NCBI RefSeq assembly: GCF_002135355.1
Contig: NZ_NEGE01000005.1
Span: forward strand, 62,001-126,000
Direction: 5' to 3'
DNA: 64,000 nucleotides
Origin: Acinetobacter sp. ANC 4169
GTDB lineage: Bacteria; Pseudomonadota; Gammaproteobacteria; Pseudomonadales; Moraxellaceae
The position numbers were made by a program, and so were the translations under genes. Under the pieces are notes generated by a model. The model was given only the letters and a program-made list of their open reading frames with translations. It did not search any database and was not told the DNA's origin. Shown here piece after piece: positions 50,876 to 61,631 of the stretch (position 1 is its first letter; every line of letters starts with the position of its first letter).

Positions 50876-52774
50876 TTAGAACGTACGTGGTTTAGGTGGA
50901 ATAGCATCAACCGACAATGGACGGTAACGCACTGGCTTGTACTCAAGATGGTTATCTGTTGAGAACCATAATGTGTGCTTCATCCACTCATCATCACGAC
51001 GACCATATGGGTAGTCAGCATGGTCAGGTGACAATTCAAAGTCTACCACCGTATGCGCACCACGACACTCTTTACGAGCAGCGGCTGAAATCAAGGTCGC
51101 TTTAGCAACTTCATACAAGTTTTCAACTTCTAGAGCTTCAATACGCGCAGTGTTGAATACTTTAGATTTGTCTTTCAAATGAATGTTACGAACACGTGGC
51201 TCGATCGCAAGAATTTGCTTAACACCTTCATCAAGAAGCGCAGATGTACGGAATACACCAGCATGGTCTTGAACGATATCACGGATTGCATCAGCAACTT
51301 CTTGAGCGTTTTCACCTGTAGCAGAATCGTCAAGTTTACGAATACGGGCAACAGTTTGCTCAAGTACAGTCGTTGGAAGCGGTGCATATTCATCACCGTG
51401 GTGTTTAGTCACGTAGTCGATGATGTGTTCACCAGCAGCCTTACCAAATACAACCAAGTCAAGCAGTGAGTTGGTACCTAAACGGTTTGCACCGTGTACA
51501 GATACACATGAACATTCACCAATTGCATAGAAACCTTTTACAGGTTTAGTGAAGTTACGACCTTCAGCATTGGTAGAATAAACATCGGTTTCTTTGTTGT
51601 AATGTGCTTCAAGCGGCGCAGTTTCGCGGCTTTCAGGTACAACAACCTGACCATGAATATTCGTTGGAATACCACCCATTTGGTAATGGATTGTTGGTAC
51701 TACAGGAATTGGCTCTTTAGTGATGTCAACGTTCGCGAATTTCTTACCAATCTCGAATACAGATGGAAGACGTTTCATGATCGTATCAGCACCTAAGTGA
51801 GTCATATCAAGAAGGATATAATCACCTTTAGGACCACAACCGCGACCTTCTTTGATTTCTTGGTCCATAGAACGTGATACGAAGTCACGTGGCGCCAAGT
51901 CTTTCAAAGTTGGAGCATAACGTTCCATGAACGGTTCGCCGTCTTTGTTACGAAGGATCGCACCTTCACCACGACAACCTTCAGTCAACAATACGCCTGC
52001 GCCCGCAACACCTGTAGGGTGGAACTGCCAGAATTCCATATCTTGTAATGGAATACCTGCACGAGCTGCCATACCAAGACCGTCACCAGTGTTGATATAT
52101 GCGTTGGTAGATGCACGGTAAACACGACCAGCACCACCAGTAGCGAATAATGTTGCTTTGGCTTGGAATACTGCGATTTTACCAGTTTCCTGGTCAATTG
52201 CAGTTACACCAAGTACATCGCCTGCTTCATTACGGATTAGATCAAGCGCGATCCATTCAACGAAGAATTGAGTACCCATTTTCACGTTGCTTTGATAAAG
52301 CGTGTGAAGAAGCGCGTGACCGGTACGGTCGGCAGCAGCACATGCGCGAGGAACAGCTTTTTCACCGTAGTTCGCAGAGTGACCACCGAATGGACGTTGA
52401 TAAATTGTACCGTCCGCATTACGGTCAAATGGCATACCCAGGTGTTCAAGTTCATAAACAACTTGAGGCGCTTCACGCGTCATGAATTCGATCGCGTCTT
52501 GGTCACCTAACCAGTCAGAACCTTTCACTGTGTCATAGAAGTGATAGTGCCAGTTATCTTCTTGCATATTACCAAGAGATGCACCAATACCACCCTGTGC
52601 CGCAACAGTGTGTGAACGTGTTGGGAATACTTTAGTCAGTACCGCAACTTTCAAACCCGCTTGAGCAAGTTGGTAAGAAGCGCGCATGCCTGAACCACCA
52701 CCACCTACGATGACTGCATCGAAAGTTTGATGTGGAATATTTGTGTAATCTTCTTTAGGGGTTATAGCGCCCAT
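50876..52774 (-). CDS. sdhA: Succinate dehydrogenase flavoprotein subunit
   Basis: SdhA oxidises succinate to fumarate with covalently bound FAD. The 632 residues are slightly longer than usual because of the N-terminus, with FAD fold VIVGGGGSGMRASYQL, the flavinylated His in RSHTVAAQGGIGA, and GANRLGTNSLLDLVVFG. The C-terminus ends in the conserved RPLSVDAIPPKPRTF-type sequence. Confidence 0.98.
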   Translation of the reverse strand: MGAITPKEDYTNIPHQTFDAVIVGGGGSGMRASYQLAQAGLKVAVLTKVFPTRSHTVAAQGGIGASLGNMQEDNWHYHFYDTVKGSDWLGDQDAIEFMTREAPQVVYELEHLGMPFDRNADGTIYQRPFGGHSANYGEKAVPRACAAADRTGHALLHTLYQSNVKMGTQFFVEWIALDLIRNEAGDVLGVTAIDQETGKIAVFQAKATLFATGGAGRVYRASTNAYINTGDGLGMAARAGIPLQDMEFWQFHPTGVAGAGVLLTEGCRGEGAILRNKDGEPFMERYAPTLKDLAPRDFVSRSMDQEIKEGRGCGPKGDYILLDMTHLGADTIMKRLPSVFEIGKKFANVDITKEPIPVVPTIHYQMGGIPTNIHGQVVVPESRETAPLEAHYNKETDVYSTNAEGRNFTKPVKGFYAIGECSCVSVHGANRLGTNSLLDLVVFGKAAGEHIIDYVTKHHGDEYAPLPTTVLEQTVARIRKLDDSATGENAQEVADAIRDIVQDHAGVFRTSALLDEGVKQILAIEPRVRNIHLKDKSKVFNTARIEALEVENLYEVAKATLISAAARKECRGAHTVVDFELSPDHADYPYGRRDDEWMKHTLWFSTDNHLEYKPVRYRPLSVDAIPPKPRTF

Positions 52775-52786
52775 GATTGTTTCCTA

Positions 52787-53152
52787 TCAATTCGCCCAAA
52801 AAATCTGGATCGCCCAGATTGCATATGCAAATACAGCAATGATCACTGCTGAAGTCAGCACCAAACGCAAGCCTGAAGCTGAAGGACCCATTTGACGAGT
52901 AGTCACATAGTCAGTGAATACCTGCCACATGCCGATCCAAGCGTGTGTGACAAGAGATAAGACTGCCAATAAAGATAAAATCTTCATTGGTAATGTCATC
53001 ATGAAGCCGTACCATTGTTCGTAATTGAATCCACCATGAAAAAGGATCCAACCCAATACCACAACAGTATAAACAGCTAATACAACAGCACTTACACGTT
53101 GGATATACCAATCGCGAGAACCTGAACCCGTTAAACCTGTAGCACTTTTCAT
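52787..53152 (-). CDS. sdhD: Succinate dehydrogenase membrane anchor subunit
   Basis: SdhD is one of the two cytochrome b556 anchors of complex II. The 121-residue protein begins MKSATGLTGSGSRDWYIQRV and has three hydrophobic segments; R-D-W-Y-I-Q-R-V is the family N-terminal motif and TLVTHAWIGMWQV-type sequence carries the haem His region. Its ATG overlaps the sdhC stop as TAATG, so a five-residue upstream extension is rejected. Confidence 0.93.
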   Translation of the reverse strand: MKSATGLTGSGSRDWYIQRVSAVVLAVYTVVVLGWILFHGGFNYEQWYGFMMTLPMKILSLLAVLSLVTHAWIGMWQVFTDYVTTRQMGPSASGLRLVLTSAVIIAVFAYAIWAIQIFWAN

Positions 53153-53550
53153 TAGAGAACAATCCATACAAATGATGCGACAATTGAAATCGCAGCCAAG
53201 ATCAATGAAATAGTAGCTGCTACACGACCACTTTGCAGTTCTTCAGCAAAACCAAGGTCAGCAAGTAAATGCTTAATACCCATAATGAAATGGAAAAGTA
53301 AGCCGGCTACAAATACCCATACGATAAAACGTACAATGAAGCCGCCAAAGATTGCCTGAACTTCAGCAAAACCTTCAGCAGAAGACAATGATTTGTCTAA
53401 AAGCCACAAAAGTACCGGTACAAGTAAAAATACGATGACACCAGAAAGACGGTGTAGAATTGATGCAATAGCCACAGGGGATTTTAAGTTTACTTCTAAA
53501 ACTTGACCCATGGACAAATTGACAGGTCTGTTGCTTTTCACAGCGGGCAT
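53152..53550 (-). CDS. sdhC: Succinate dehydrogenase cytochrome b556 subunit
   Basis: SdhC anchors the complex and helps form the quinone site. The 132 residues show the conserved N-terminal region (RPVNLSMGQVLEVNLKSPVA, then SILHRLSGV with the S-x-x-H-R quinone-site motif) and three transmembrane helices. It is the first gene of sdhCDAB and is divergent from gltA across about 1 kb. Confidence 0.95.
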   Translation of the reverse strand: MPAVKSNRPVNLSMGQVLEVNLKSPVAIASILHRLSGVIVFLLVPVLLWLLDKSLSSAEGFAEVQAIFGGFIVRFIVWVFVAGLLFHFIMGIKHLLADLGFAEELQSGRVAATISLILAAISIVASFVWIVL

Positions 53551-54566
53551 CCTGTAAGTAAAAACTCCATCCGGAGTTTGTTGGAATTAATTCGAAGGAA
53601 AGCTAGCATTTTTAGGCTATTACTATATCTAGCAATACCTAAATTTAAAACGACACTGAATTATAAAACGTGAACTATCAAAACACAAACAGTCACATTT
53701 AGCTTTTCCATAAAAAACCTTTAAATAAGAATCATTAACATTAATTGTTCAATATATGCAGACAAAATAAATCTAACAAAATTGACCTATATAGTTGGTT
53801 TTTATTAATTAAAGTTTAAATTTACTGATCGTTTTTTACTTTAATAATTTAAATAATTTATTTAGACTAAAGATGAACGAGCAATTGTTATATTTTACAA
53901 TACTCTTAGCTATATTTACATTCTCTATAATAGCTTTTATTTTTAATATAAATATATAGCATTTACTAAAATTATATTCATAAAACATCATGAACCGAAA
54001 TAACTACTTAGTCTGTGCATAACTTCCCTACATAGCAAAATCACGCTTAATTATTCAGCAAAATTATGGGATATTTTTCATCTTTTGAACAAATAAGCAG
54101 CTTTTCAGCACATATTCAGCAGCTATTTTTTAGCCAAACAAACTTTATTTTACGCTTCACTTATCGCTTTTAATTATGACTAAGAAAACAGCAACAAAAA
54201 CACCAAAAAGATGTAAGTTACGAAAATTCTAATCATTTAGAATATTAAGTCCAATAAACAACTGGGATTAATCAGAGTTTTTAAGAATTAAAAATTGCTT
54301 ACAATTCAAACAGCATGCATATTTTTTTCTGCAACTTATTTTCATTTGACATATTATACTGCGTCGATACTGATATTTTCCTTATGGCTGCTGGATTATT
54401 TTTGACCAAATCCCTGTGAGAGCGTCTCTTTTTATCCATAAGTATAATTGACAAAATTTCAGTACTCACTAATCTTATAGCAAATTTTTGATCCATCTGA
54501 TTCGCGCATTAAAAGATTAGTACTACGAGTCAGATAAAACATTCACCAGGACAGGAGATCTATTGA
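53551..54566. other. Long gltA / sdhC divergent intergenic region
   Basis: 1,016 AT-rich bases with no credible gene. Features seen are a candidate gltA -10 box, a small GAGA/TCTC hairpin followed by a T-run near 54418-54435, and repeated TTCAGCA words near 54100-54125. Both divergent TCA operons start from here, so it is probably rich in regulatory sites. Confidence 0.55.
54443..54448 (+). promoter_or_regulatory. Candidate gltA -10 box
   Basis: A perfect TATAAT lies 119 bases before the gltA start. No good -35 box is seen at the right distance, so the call is weak. TTGACA overlaps it downstream at 54448-54453. Confidence 0.3.
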
Positions 54567-55844
54567 ATGTCTGAAGCAACTGGCAAAAAAGCCGTTTTAC
54601 AGCTTGATGGCAAAGAAATTGAATTACCAATTTACAGCGGCACATTGGGCCCAGATGTAATCGACGTTAAAGATGTGTTGGCCTCAGGTCACTTTACTTT
54701 TGATCCTGGTTTTATGGCAACAGCTGCATGTGAATCTAAAATCACATTCATCGATGGTGGTAAAGGTGTTCTTTTACACCGTGGCTACCCTATCGACCAG
54801 TTAGCGACTAAAGCAGACTACCTAGAAACTTGCTACTTACTGTTAAATGGCGAACTTCCAAACGCTGAACAAAAAGTAGAATTTGACGCTAAAGTTCGTA
54901 ACCACACTATGGTTCACGATCAAGTTAGCCGTTTCTTCAATGGTTTCCGTCGTGATGCTCACCCGATGGCTATTATGGTTGGTGTAGTTGGTGCGCTTTC
55001 TGCGTTCTATCACAACAACTTAGACATCGAAAATGTTGATCACCGTGAAATTACAGCAATCCGCTTGATTGCGAAAGTTCCTACGCTTGCAGCTTGGAGC
55101 TACAAATACACAGTTGGTCAACCGTTCGTTTACCCACGTAACGACTTGAGCTACGCTGAAAACTTCTTGTACATGATGTTTGCTACTCCTGCAGACCGTG
55201 ATTACAAAGTTGACCCTATTCTTGCTAAAGCAATGGACCGTATCTTTACGCTTCATGCTGACCACGAACAAAACGCGTCTACTTCTACAGTACGTTTAGC
55301 TGGTTCTACTGGCGCTAACCCTTATGCATGTATCGCTGCAGGTATTTCTGCACTTTGGGGTCCTGCTCACGGTGGCGCGAACGAAGCTGTTCTTAAGATG
55401 CTTGATGAAATCGGCACTGTAGAAAACGTTGCTGGCTTCATGGAAAAAGTGAAAACTAAAGAAGTTAAACTTATGGGCTTCGGTCACCGAGTTTATAAAA
55501 ACTTCGATCCACGTGCGAAAGTAATGAAAGAAACTTGTGATGAAGTTCTTGCTGCTCTTGGCATCAACGATCCACAACTTGCTTTGGCTATGGAACTTGA
55601 ACGTATCGCGCTTTCTGACGAATACTTCATCAAACGTAACTTATACCCTAACGTAGACTTCTACTCAGGTATCATCCTTAAAGCGATTGGTATCCCGACT
55701 GAAATGTTTACTGTAATCTTCGCTCTTGCACGTACTGTTGGCTGGATCAGCCACTGGTTAGAAATGCATAGCGGCCCTTACAAAATCGGTCGTCCACGTC
55801 AGCTTTACACTGGTGAAGTTCAACGTGACATCCAAGGTCGTTAA
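54567..55844 (+). CDS. gltA: Citrate synthase (type II, hexameric family)
   Basis: GltA condenses oxaloacetate with acetyl-CoA at the entry of the TCA cycle. The 425 residues fit the larger gram-negative type that is allosterically inhibited by NADH. Active-site residues are visible: His in [11 protein letters not shown], His in [14 protein letters not shown], and Asp in [13 protein letters not shown] lies about nine bases before ATG 54567. Strong codon bias suggests high expression. Confidence 0.98.
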   Translation: MSEATGKKAVLQLDGKEIELPIYSGTLGPDVIDVKDVLASGHFTFDPGFMATAACESKITFIDGGKGVLLHRGYPIDQLATKADYLETCYLLLNGELPNAEQKVEFDAKVRNHTMVHDQVSRFFNGFRRDAHPMAIMVGVVGALSAFYHNNLDIENVDHREITAIRLIAKVPTLAAWSYKYTVGQPFVYPRNDLSYAENFLYMMFATPADRDYKVDPILAKAMDRIFTLHADHEQNASTSTVRLAGSTGANPYACIAAGISALWGPAHGGANEAVLKMLDEIGTVENVAGFMEKVKTKEVKLMGFGHRVYKNFDPRAKVMKETCDEVLAALGINDPQLALAMELERIALSDEYFIKRNLYPNVDFYSGIILKAIGIPTEMFTVIFALARTVGWISHWLEMHSGPYKIGRPRQLYTGEVQRDIQGR

Positions 55845-55865
55845 TTCTTCAAGAATTGATGATTT

Positions 55866-55893
55866 AAAAAACCACCCTTTCGGGTGGTTTTTT
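55866..55893 (+). terminator. gltA terminator
   Basis: A 12-bp perfect stem (55866-55877 with 55882-55893) with a TTTC loop and T-run. Confidence 0.94.
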
Positions 55894-55941
55894 AATGCCT
55901 GAAATAAAATAATTTAAAGTATTTGATAAACCAGATAAAAA

Positions 55942-56415
55942 TCAGGCTTTTTGCATCAAAAATGGAATACAGGCTTCATATGCACTGCACTCTTCGCCAC
56001 GCGTTTTTTTAATAAAATAGTCCTGCACCATCTGCGCCTGCTGCTCTACCCCATATTGCAAAAACTGCTTACCCTGCTCCAAAACATAATGATATTTACG
56101 GTCAAATAGCGCTTTACGCACCACCGCCAAACCTTGCTGAATTTGCCAAACATGGGTTAACTCATGAATAAACCAGGATTGTTTCCCCAGCGGCATTTTG
56201 GAAAAATCTTCACACCAGTTCTTCGGATTGAAATAAATATGCCCGTTCGGGCTTATTGCATAATTCTTCAAAACAGCCCGATGTGACACGATGCGAATGA
56301 CATCTAGCTGCAAATGATGTCCAAAAACAGATTCCGCAAGCCTTCTCTCACCTGCGCTCAGCTTTCGGCTTTTAATTTCAAACAAGCGATTAAATGTTTG
56401 CAAAATAGCTTTCAT
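55942..56415 (-). CDS. Putative zinc-metallopeptidase-like protein (HELTH motif)
   Basis: This 157-residue protein carries W-F-I-H-E-L-T-H-V-W-Q at about residues 85-95, a zincin-type HExxH motif, in a small single domain without a signal peptide. Similar proteins are sometimes labelled Vgr/Rhs-related, but no type VI secretion gene is nearby, so that label is not used. The start ATG 56415 gives a plausible N-terminus; the upstream nine codons lack support. Confidence 0.72.
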   Translation of the reverse strand: MKAILQTFNRLFEIKSRKLSAGERRLAESVFGHHLQLDVIRIVSHRAVLKNYAISPNGHIYFNPKNWCEDFSKMPLGKQSWFIHELTHVWQIQQGLAVVRKALFDRKYHYVLEQGKQFLQYGVEQQAQMVQDYFIKKTRGEECSAYEACIPFLMQKA

Positions 56416-56678
56416 AAAAATGTCATTGTGCCTCGTCACCAATACAAATGAACCGCTTGTTCATTTTCTCATGATCGCTGTAGCTTTTTGTCTAAATTCG
56501 GATTTTTTTTTGTTTTTTTCTCTACAAATGACTCAATTCGTATATAGTATCGGATTGCTAATTATTGATTAATTCTTCTTTTTGTTTTGTTTGTCATCAC
56601 ATACACAGCGTTGAATCAACAACCATAAACAATCATCAGTCTGTGTATACATCCCTATAGGTTTAGGATTAAGTTGGA

Positions 56679-58304
56679 ATGAAAAGTTTTAAAATTGCCC
56701 TTGCACAATTCTCTCCGCATATTGGCAATATCGAAGCAAATGCTCAAAAAATGCTTGAACAGGTAAATGAAGCCAAAAAACAAAAAGCTGATTTAATTAT
56801 CTTCCCAGAGCTTTCAACATTAGGCTACCCTGCAGAAGACTTGTTACTTCGCCCTAGTTTGGTGAAACGTACGCAGAAAGCATTTGAACAATTAAGCCAA
56901 GTCAAAGATATTGTGATGGTGTTTGGTTTCGTTAATCAAACTGAAGATGGTCAGCGCTATAATGCGGCTGCCGTAATGAAAGATGGTCAAGTTCTTGGAA
57001 TCTATAACAAGCAAAACTTGCCAAACTACAGTGTATTTGATGAAAAACGCTATTTTAATGAAGGACATCAACACCTGGTATTTGAATACCTAGGTCATAA
57101 GTTTGGTGTGCTGATTTGTGAAGATATCTGGTCACTCAACACCGTACATCAATTGTCTCAGCTCAATGTTGAAACTGCTTTAGTGTTAAATGCTTCACCT
57201 TATGAAGTCGGCAAACCTCAGCACCGTCTGAGCACCATGAGTGAGCTAGCTAAACAATTGAACATTAATCTGGTTTATACCAACCAGGTTGGCGGTCAAG
57301 ATGACCTGATCTTTGACGGTACCAGTTTCGTGATCAATAAAGATGGCAGCATCGCTTTACAGGCACCAAGCTTTAAAGAAGATCTTTATTACGCAGAATA
57401 CGAAGCTGAACAAAAAGCCTTTAAGGTCGGACAAGTTACACCTGTGCTGGATACCATGGCTGAAATCTATCAAGGTCTGGTTTTGGCAACACGTGATTAT
57501 GTTCAACGCTCTGGTTTTCCTGGGGTTATTCTCGGCTTATCCGGTGGGATCGACTCTGCATTAACCTTGGCGATTGCCGTAGATGCCATTGGTGCAGATA
57601 AAGTCCAAGCGGTAATGATGCCTTATACCTATACTGCGCAAATCAGTGTGGAAGATGCAGCAGCACAGGCCAAAACTATGGGTGTGACTTTTGGTATTGC
57701 CGAAATCAATCCGATTGTGAACAGCTTCATGCAAACCCTGTATCCATTCTTTGGCAACAGCCCTGCTGATGCAACTGAAGAAAACCTTCAAGCGCGCGCG
57801 CGTGGCACTTTGTTGATGGGCTTGTCGAACAAGTTTGGCAATATGGTACTGTCTACTGGCAACAAATCTGAACTTTCTGTCGGTTACTGCACCCTGTATG
57901 GCGATATGGTCGGTGGTTATGCAGTTCTTAAAGATGTGTATAAAACTATTGTGTTTGAACTGGCCAAATACCGTAACAGCATTGCCGATGCACCAGTCAT
58001 TCCGGAACGTGTGATTACCCGTCCACCTTCAGCAGAACTTCGTCCTGACCAGAAAGACCAGGATTCTTTACCGGCTTATGAAGTGCTTGATGCCATTCTT
58101 TATGCTTATATTGAAGAAGACATTAGTCAGGATGACATCATTGCCAAAGGTTTTGATGCAGAAGTCGTGAAGAAAGTGATTCGCTTGGTAGATCGTAACG
58201 AATATAAACGCCGTCAAGCTGCGATTGGTCCACGTATTAGTCCACGTACATTTGGCCGCGAACGCCGCTATCCAATCATGAATGGATGGGCACCAGGTGT
58301 CTAA
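56679..58304 (+). CDS. nadE: Glutamine-dependent NAD+ synthetase
   Basis: NadE makes NAD+ from deamido-NAD+, ATP and glutamine. The 541 residues contain an N-terminal nitrilase-type glutaminase domain (FPELSTLGYPAEDLL for the catalytic Glu, the LICEDIW Cys region) and a C-terminal synthetase domain with the PP-loop LSGGIDSALTLA and STGNKSELSVGYCTLYGD. The next gene overlaps its stop. Confidence 0.97.
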   Translation: MKSFKIALAQFSPHIGNIEANAQKMLEQVNEAKKQKADLIIFPELSTLGYPAEDLLLRPSLVKRTQKAFEQLSQVKDIVMVFGFVNQTEDGQRYNAAAVMKDGQVLGIYNKQNLPNYSVFDEKRYFNEGHQHLVFEYLGHKFGVLICEDIWSLNTVHQLSQLNVETALVLNASPYEVGKPQHRLSTMSELAKQLNINLVYTNQVGGQDDLIFDGTSFVINKDGSIALQAPSFKEDLYYAEYEAEQKAFKVGQVTPVLDTMAEIYQGLVLATRDYVQRSGFPGVILGLSGGIDSALTLAIAVDAIGADKVQAVMMPYTYTAQISVEDAAAQAKTMGVTFGIAEINPIVNSFMQTLYPFFGNSPADATEENLQARARGTLLMGLSNKFGNMVLSTGNKSELSVGYCTLYGDMVGGYAVLKDVYKTIVFELAKYRNSIADAPVIPERVITRPPSAELRPDQKDQDSLPAYEVLDAILYAYIEEDISQDDIIAKGFDAEVVKKVIRLVDRNEYKRRQAAIGPRISPRTFGRERRYPIMNGWAPGV

Positions 58305-59322
58305 GCATGACCTAGCTCAACAGTTTGCTCAAGCACTTATGCTTGAGCAAACCCGTTTTATAAAAAAACAATTATTAGCAGAACAAAATAATCCATACAT
58401 CGAAAAATTTGTTCATCATCTTTATAGCCATTCCGATCAAATTCTATTAAAACAATTTATTCAACTTGAATCATTACAGGATGTGGTTCAAAAATATGCG
58501 TTTGAATTAAATTTAGGCGCGGAAATTTTAGAATTTATTGGTGTTATTGCTCAAAGAATTCATCATCTTGCCATCAACAGCCATACTCAAGTTAATCAGC
58601 TGTTGTCGGATGAATCTTTTGAATTATGGATGTATAAAATCCTCGAACTGAATCAATTGCGTCATTACATCCATGACAACTTGCAGCACAATCCGCAAGT
58701 CAAACATGTCAGTTTACAGCTAGCAAACCAGATTCTTGAAAGCAATACCCCATGGCTGGATCATCTACGCAAGCTCAATACACATGAACACGGAGTGGGT
58801 TCAAAAATTCTGAGTTTCATTCAAGACCAGCAGCAGCATATTGAACTTAAACTGGAGCAGCAACTGGCTCAGGCACTGGTCAAACAACTTGGTCATATCA
58901 TCTTGCTTCCTAATGAAGAACTTGCTGATATTGCGCTGCATTTGTGGGAAGATGTAAAGCAAAGAACACTTAAAGAAACCTTCTCACAGTTCCAGGCGAT
59001 CGACTTTGAAGACTTTTTTATTCTAGTTTACGAAACCTGGCGTCAGTTAAGGCAGTCTGAATACTTGCAACAGGTGGTTTTGGACGTGGTTGCCGGTTTT
59101 TATGATTATTTTGCCGACTACAACCTGCAAGAATTATTACAATCGGTAGGACTAGATGAAGAGGATTTACATCAAGAAGCACATCGCTTCCTACCCTATA
59201 CCCTTCAAGCGTTAGAACAACAAGGATTGCTAGACGGGATTATTCAGGCACTGATTTCACCTTTTTATGCCAGCGAAACTACCCATCAATTCATTGATCA
59301 ATATCTTCAAGAAAAGTTTTAA
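58297..59322 (+). CDS. Hypothetical protein downstream of nadE
   Basis: About 341 residues of mostly helical, Gln/Leu/His-rich sequence with no signal peptide or clear membrane segment. I do not recognise a family. The start is uncertain: GTG 58297 overlaps the nadE stop by eight bases, while ATG 58282 would overlap more. The tight overlap suggests translation coupled to nadE. A terminator follows. Confidence 0.65.
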   Translation: MSKHDLAQQFAQALMLEQTRFIKKQLLAEQNNPYIEKFVHHLYSHSDQILLKQFIQLESLQDVVQKYAFELNLGAEILEFIGVIAQRIHHLAINSHTQVNQLLSDESFELWMYKILELNQLRHYIHDNLQHNPQVKHVSLQLANQILESNTPWLDHLRKLNTHEHGVGSKILSFIQDQQQHIELKLEQQLAQALVKQLGHIILLPNEELADIALHLWEDVKQRTLKETFSQFQAIDFEDFFILVYETWRQLRQSEYLQQVVLDVVAGFYDYFADYNLQELLQSVGLDEEDLHQEAHRFLPYTLQALEQQGLLDGIIQALISPFYASETTHQFIDQYLQEKF

Positions 59323-59334
59323 TTTCTTATACAG

Positions 59335-59376
59335 GTCTGTTGGCATTTCATAAATGGATGGTCAACAGACTTTTTT
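59335..59376 (+). terminator. Terminator after the nadE unit
   Basis: GTCTGTTG (59335-59342) pairs with CAACAGAC (59363-59370), followed by six T. Confidence 0.75.
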
Positions 59377-59418
59377 GCTTCTGAGACTCAGTTTGACTTT
59401 TTTGACCCACAAAAAAAG

Positions 59419-59441
59419 AGACCATGCTGAGAGCATGGTCT
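59419..59441 (-). terminator. Terminator of tRNA-Met copy 1
   Basis: AGACCATGCT (59419-59428) and AGCATGGTCT (59432-59441) form a 10-bp stem; the minus strand then runs into a T-tract. Confidence 0.85.
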
Positions 59442-59448
59442 ATAAAAA

Positions 59449-59525
59449 TGGTGGCTATGACGAGACTTGAACTTGTGACCCCCGCATTATGAGTGCGGTG
59501 CTCTAACCAACTGAGCTACATAGCC
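59449..59525 (-). tRNA. tRNA-Met (anticodon CAT), copy 1
   Basis: A 77-nt elongator-type tRNA-Met with acceptor GGCTATG/CATAGCC, anticodon CAT (59489-59491 on the plus strand as ATG) and encoded CCA. It differs from copy 2 by one compensated base pair in the T-stem. Confidence 0.95.
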
Positions 59526-59702
59526 GTAAACTGTGCGCGCATTATCTAAATTTCAGCGATTAGCGTCAAGCCCTTTATCCCACAAGTGTTCAGAGTTTAA
59601 GCACTTTATTTCTTTTCAGTTAATATTTAAACAAAACCCCCATTTATTCATGCTATTTTATCTTTAACCTCTTCAATAAAGCATTTAAAAACCGAGATAA
59701 AA

Positions 59703-60110
59703 ATGCCTCAATTCAAATTCATCGCTATCAGTTTAATTGCCCTGACTACCACAGCCTGCCAACTGATTTCACCCTTGTTTGTGAACTACAATGGGGTACG
59801 CATGGATGTAGCACACTGGATTAACAACCAACAACTCCTGAGCATGCAACAAAAACGTAGTCTTGCCCAGTTAAGTAAAGCACACCAAAAACTTTATCGA
59901 ATCGAACAGATTCCACAAGATCAGAAATTAGCCATTACCACGCAAAACCAGATTGCCTTACATTGCGCCCAGCTTCATGTTTCAGAACATAAAATAAATC
60001 AACTGCAACTGATCGTATTCGGGAAAGATAAAAAGCAACAGATTCTGGAAAAATATGAGCAAGAATTTCCTAAAGTAAAACTCGATGCCAGTGCAATTCA
60101 ATGTGAATAA
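59703..60110 (+). CDS. Putative lipoprotein between two tRNA-Met genes
   Basis: The 135-residue protein starts MPQFKFIAISLIALTTTAC with lipobox TTAC. The mature part is mostly helical with Cys in A-L-H-C-A-Q and at I-Q-C-E. I do not recognise a family. It is read opposite to the two tRNA-Met genes that flank it at near-equal distance. Confidence 0.72.
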   Translation: MPQFKFIAISLIALTTTACQLISPLFVNYNGVRMDVAHWINNQQLLSMQQKRSLAQLSKAHQKLYRIEQIPQDQKLAITTQNQIALHCAQLHVSEHKINQLQLIVFGKDKKQQILEKYEQEFPKVKLDASAIQCE

Positions 60111-60141
60111 TGTTTTTAAGATAAATTTTAGACATAAAAAA

Positions 60142-60167
60142 AGACCACGCTTTTAGAAACGTGGTCT
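60142..60167 (-). terminator. Terminator of tRNA-Met copy 2
   Basis: AGACCACG (60142-60149) pairs with CGTGGTCT (60160-60167), with T-run on the minus strand. Confidence 0.8.
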
Positions 60168-60174
60168 ATGAAAA

Positions 60175-60251
60175 TGGTGGCTATGACGGGACTTGAACCT
60201 GTGACCCCCGCATTATGAGTGCGGTGCTCTAACCAACTGAGCTACATAGCC
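60175..60251 (-). tRNA. tRNA-Met (anticodon CAT), copy 2
   Basis: A 77-nt elongator-type tRNA-Met with the same anticodon loop as copy 1 and encoded CCA. The T-stem pair is G-C where copy 1 has A-T. Confidence 0.95.
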
Positions 60252-60328
60252 AAAACTGTGCGCATATTATCTATTTCAAGCAATCTTATGTCAAGAAATA
60301 TCACGCAATAATTGTAAAAAAATCTGGT

Positions 60329-60708
<380 letters not shown>

Positions 60709-60734
60709 GGGGCGTATGCTAACAAATTTCAGCA

Positions 60735-60998
60735 CTAATTACTGGTGCTTTTTTGTGCAATCAGCTTTTTATATTTTTCCATCAGCTCATCTTGCGATTC
60801 CACATGCTGGGGATCAAGCGGAATACAGTCGACTGGACAAAATAATTGACACTGCGGTTGATCATGATGCCCGACACATTCGGTACATAAATCAGGGTGA
60901 ATTTCATAAATGACTTCACCCATAAATATTGCCTCATTCGGGCACACCGGCTCACAGACATCACAATTGATGCATTCATCGGTAATATATAAAGACAC
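60735..60998 (-). CDS. 4Fe-4S dicluster ferredoxin (YfhL-like)
   Basis: The 87-residue protein has two ferredoxin cluster motifs: CINCDVCEPVCP and CTECVGHHDQPQCQLFCPVDC, the second with the long insertion typical of YfhL/FdxA-like proteins. It should be a cytoplasmic electron carrier. It lies one base after coaD on the same strand, so they form an operon. Confidence 0.92.
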   Translation of the reverse strand: MSLYITDECINCDVCEPVCPNEAIFMGEVIYEIHPDLCTECVGHHDQPQCQLFCPVDCIPLDPQHVESQDELMEKYKKLIAQKSTSN

Positions 60999-60999
60999 G

Positions 61000-61527
<528 letters not shown>

Positions 61528-61631
61528 TTAACAAAAACTTGTTTTTTTAGTGAATAATCCTCATAAATTTAAAAAACTTCATCTTGGTTCGAGTTGCGGT
61601 ACAATAGCAGTAAGTTTGGAAGTATCAGATT

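Noticed and set aside
54299..54496. 65-codon minus-strand ORF in the gltA/sdhC gap
   Set aside because: No ribosome site, no recognisable protein features, and it lies in the likely gltA promoter region.
55942..56415. Type VI secretion (Vgr-related) gene
   Set aside because: Only a small HExxH domain is visible and no secretion gene is nearby.
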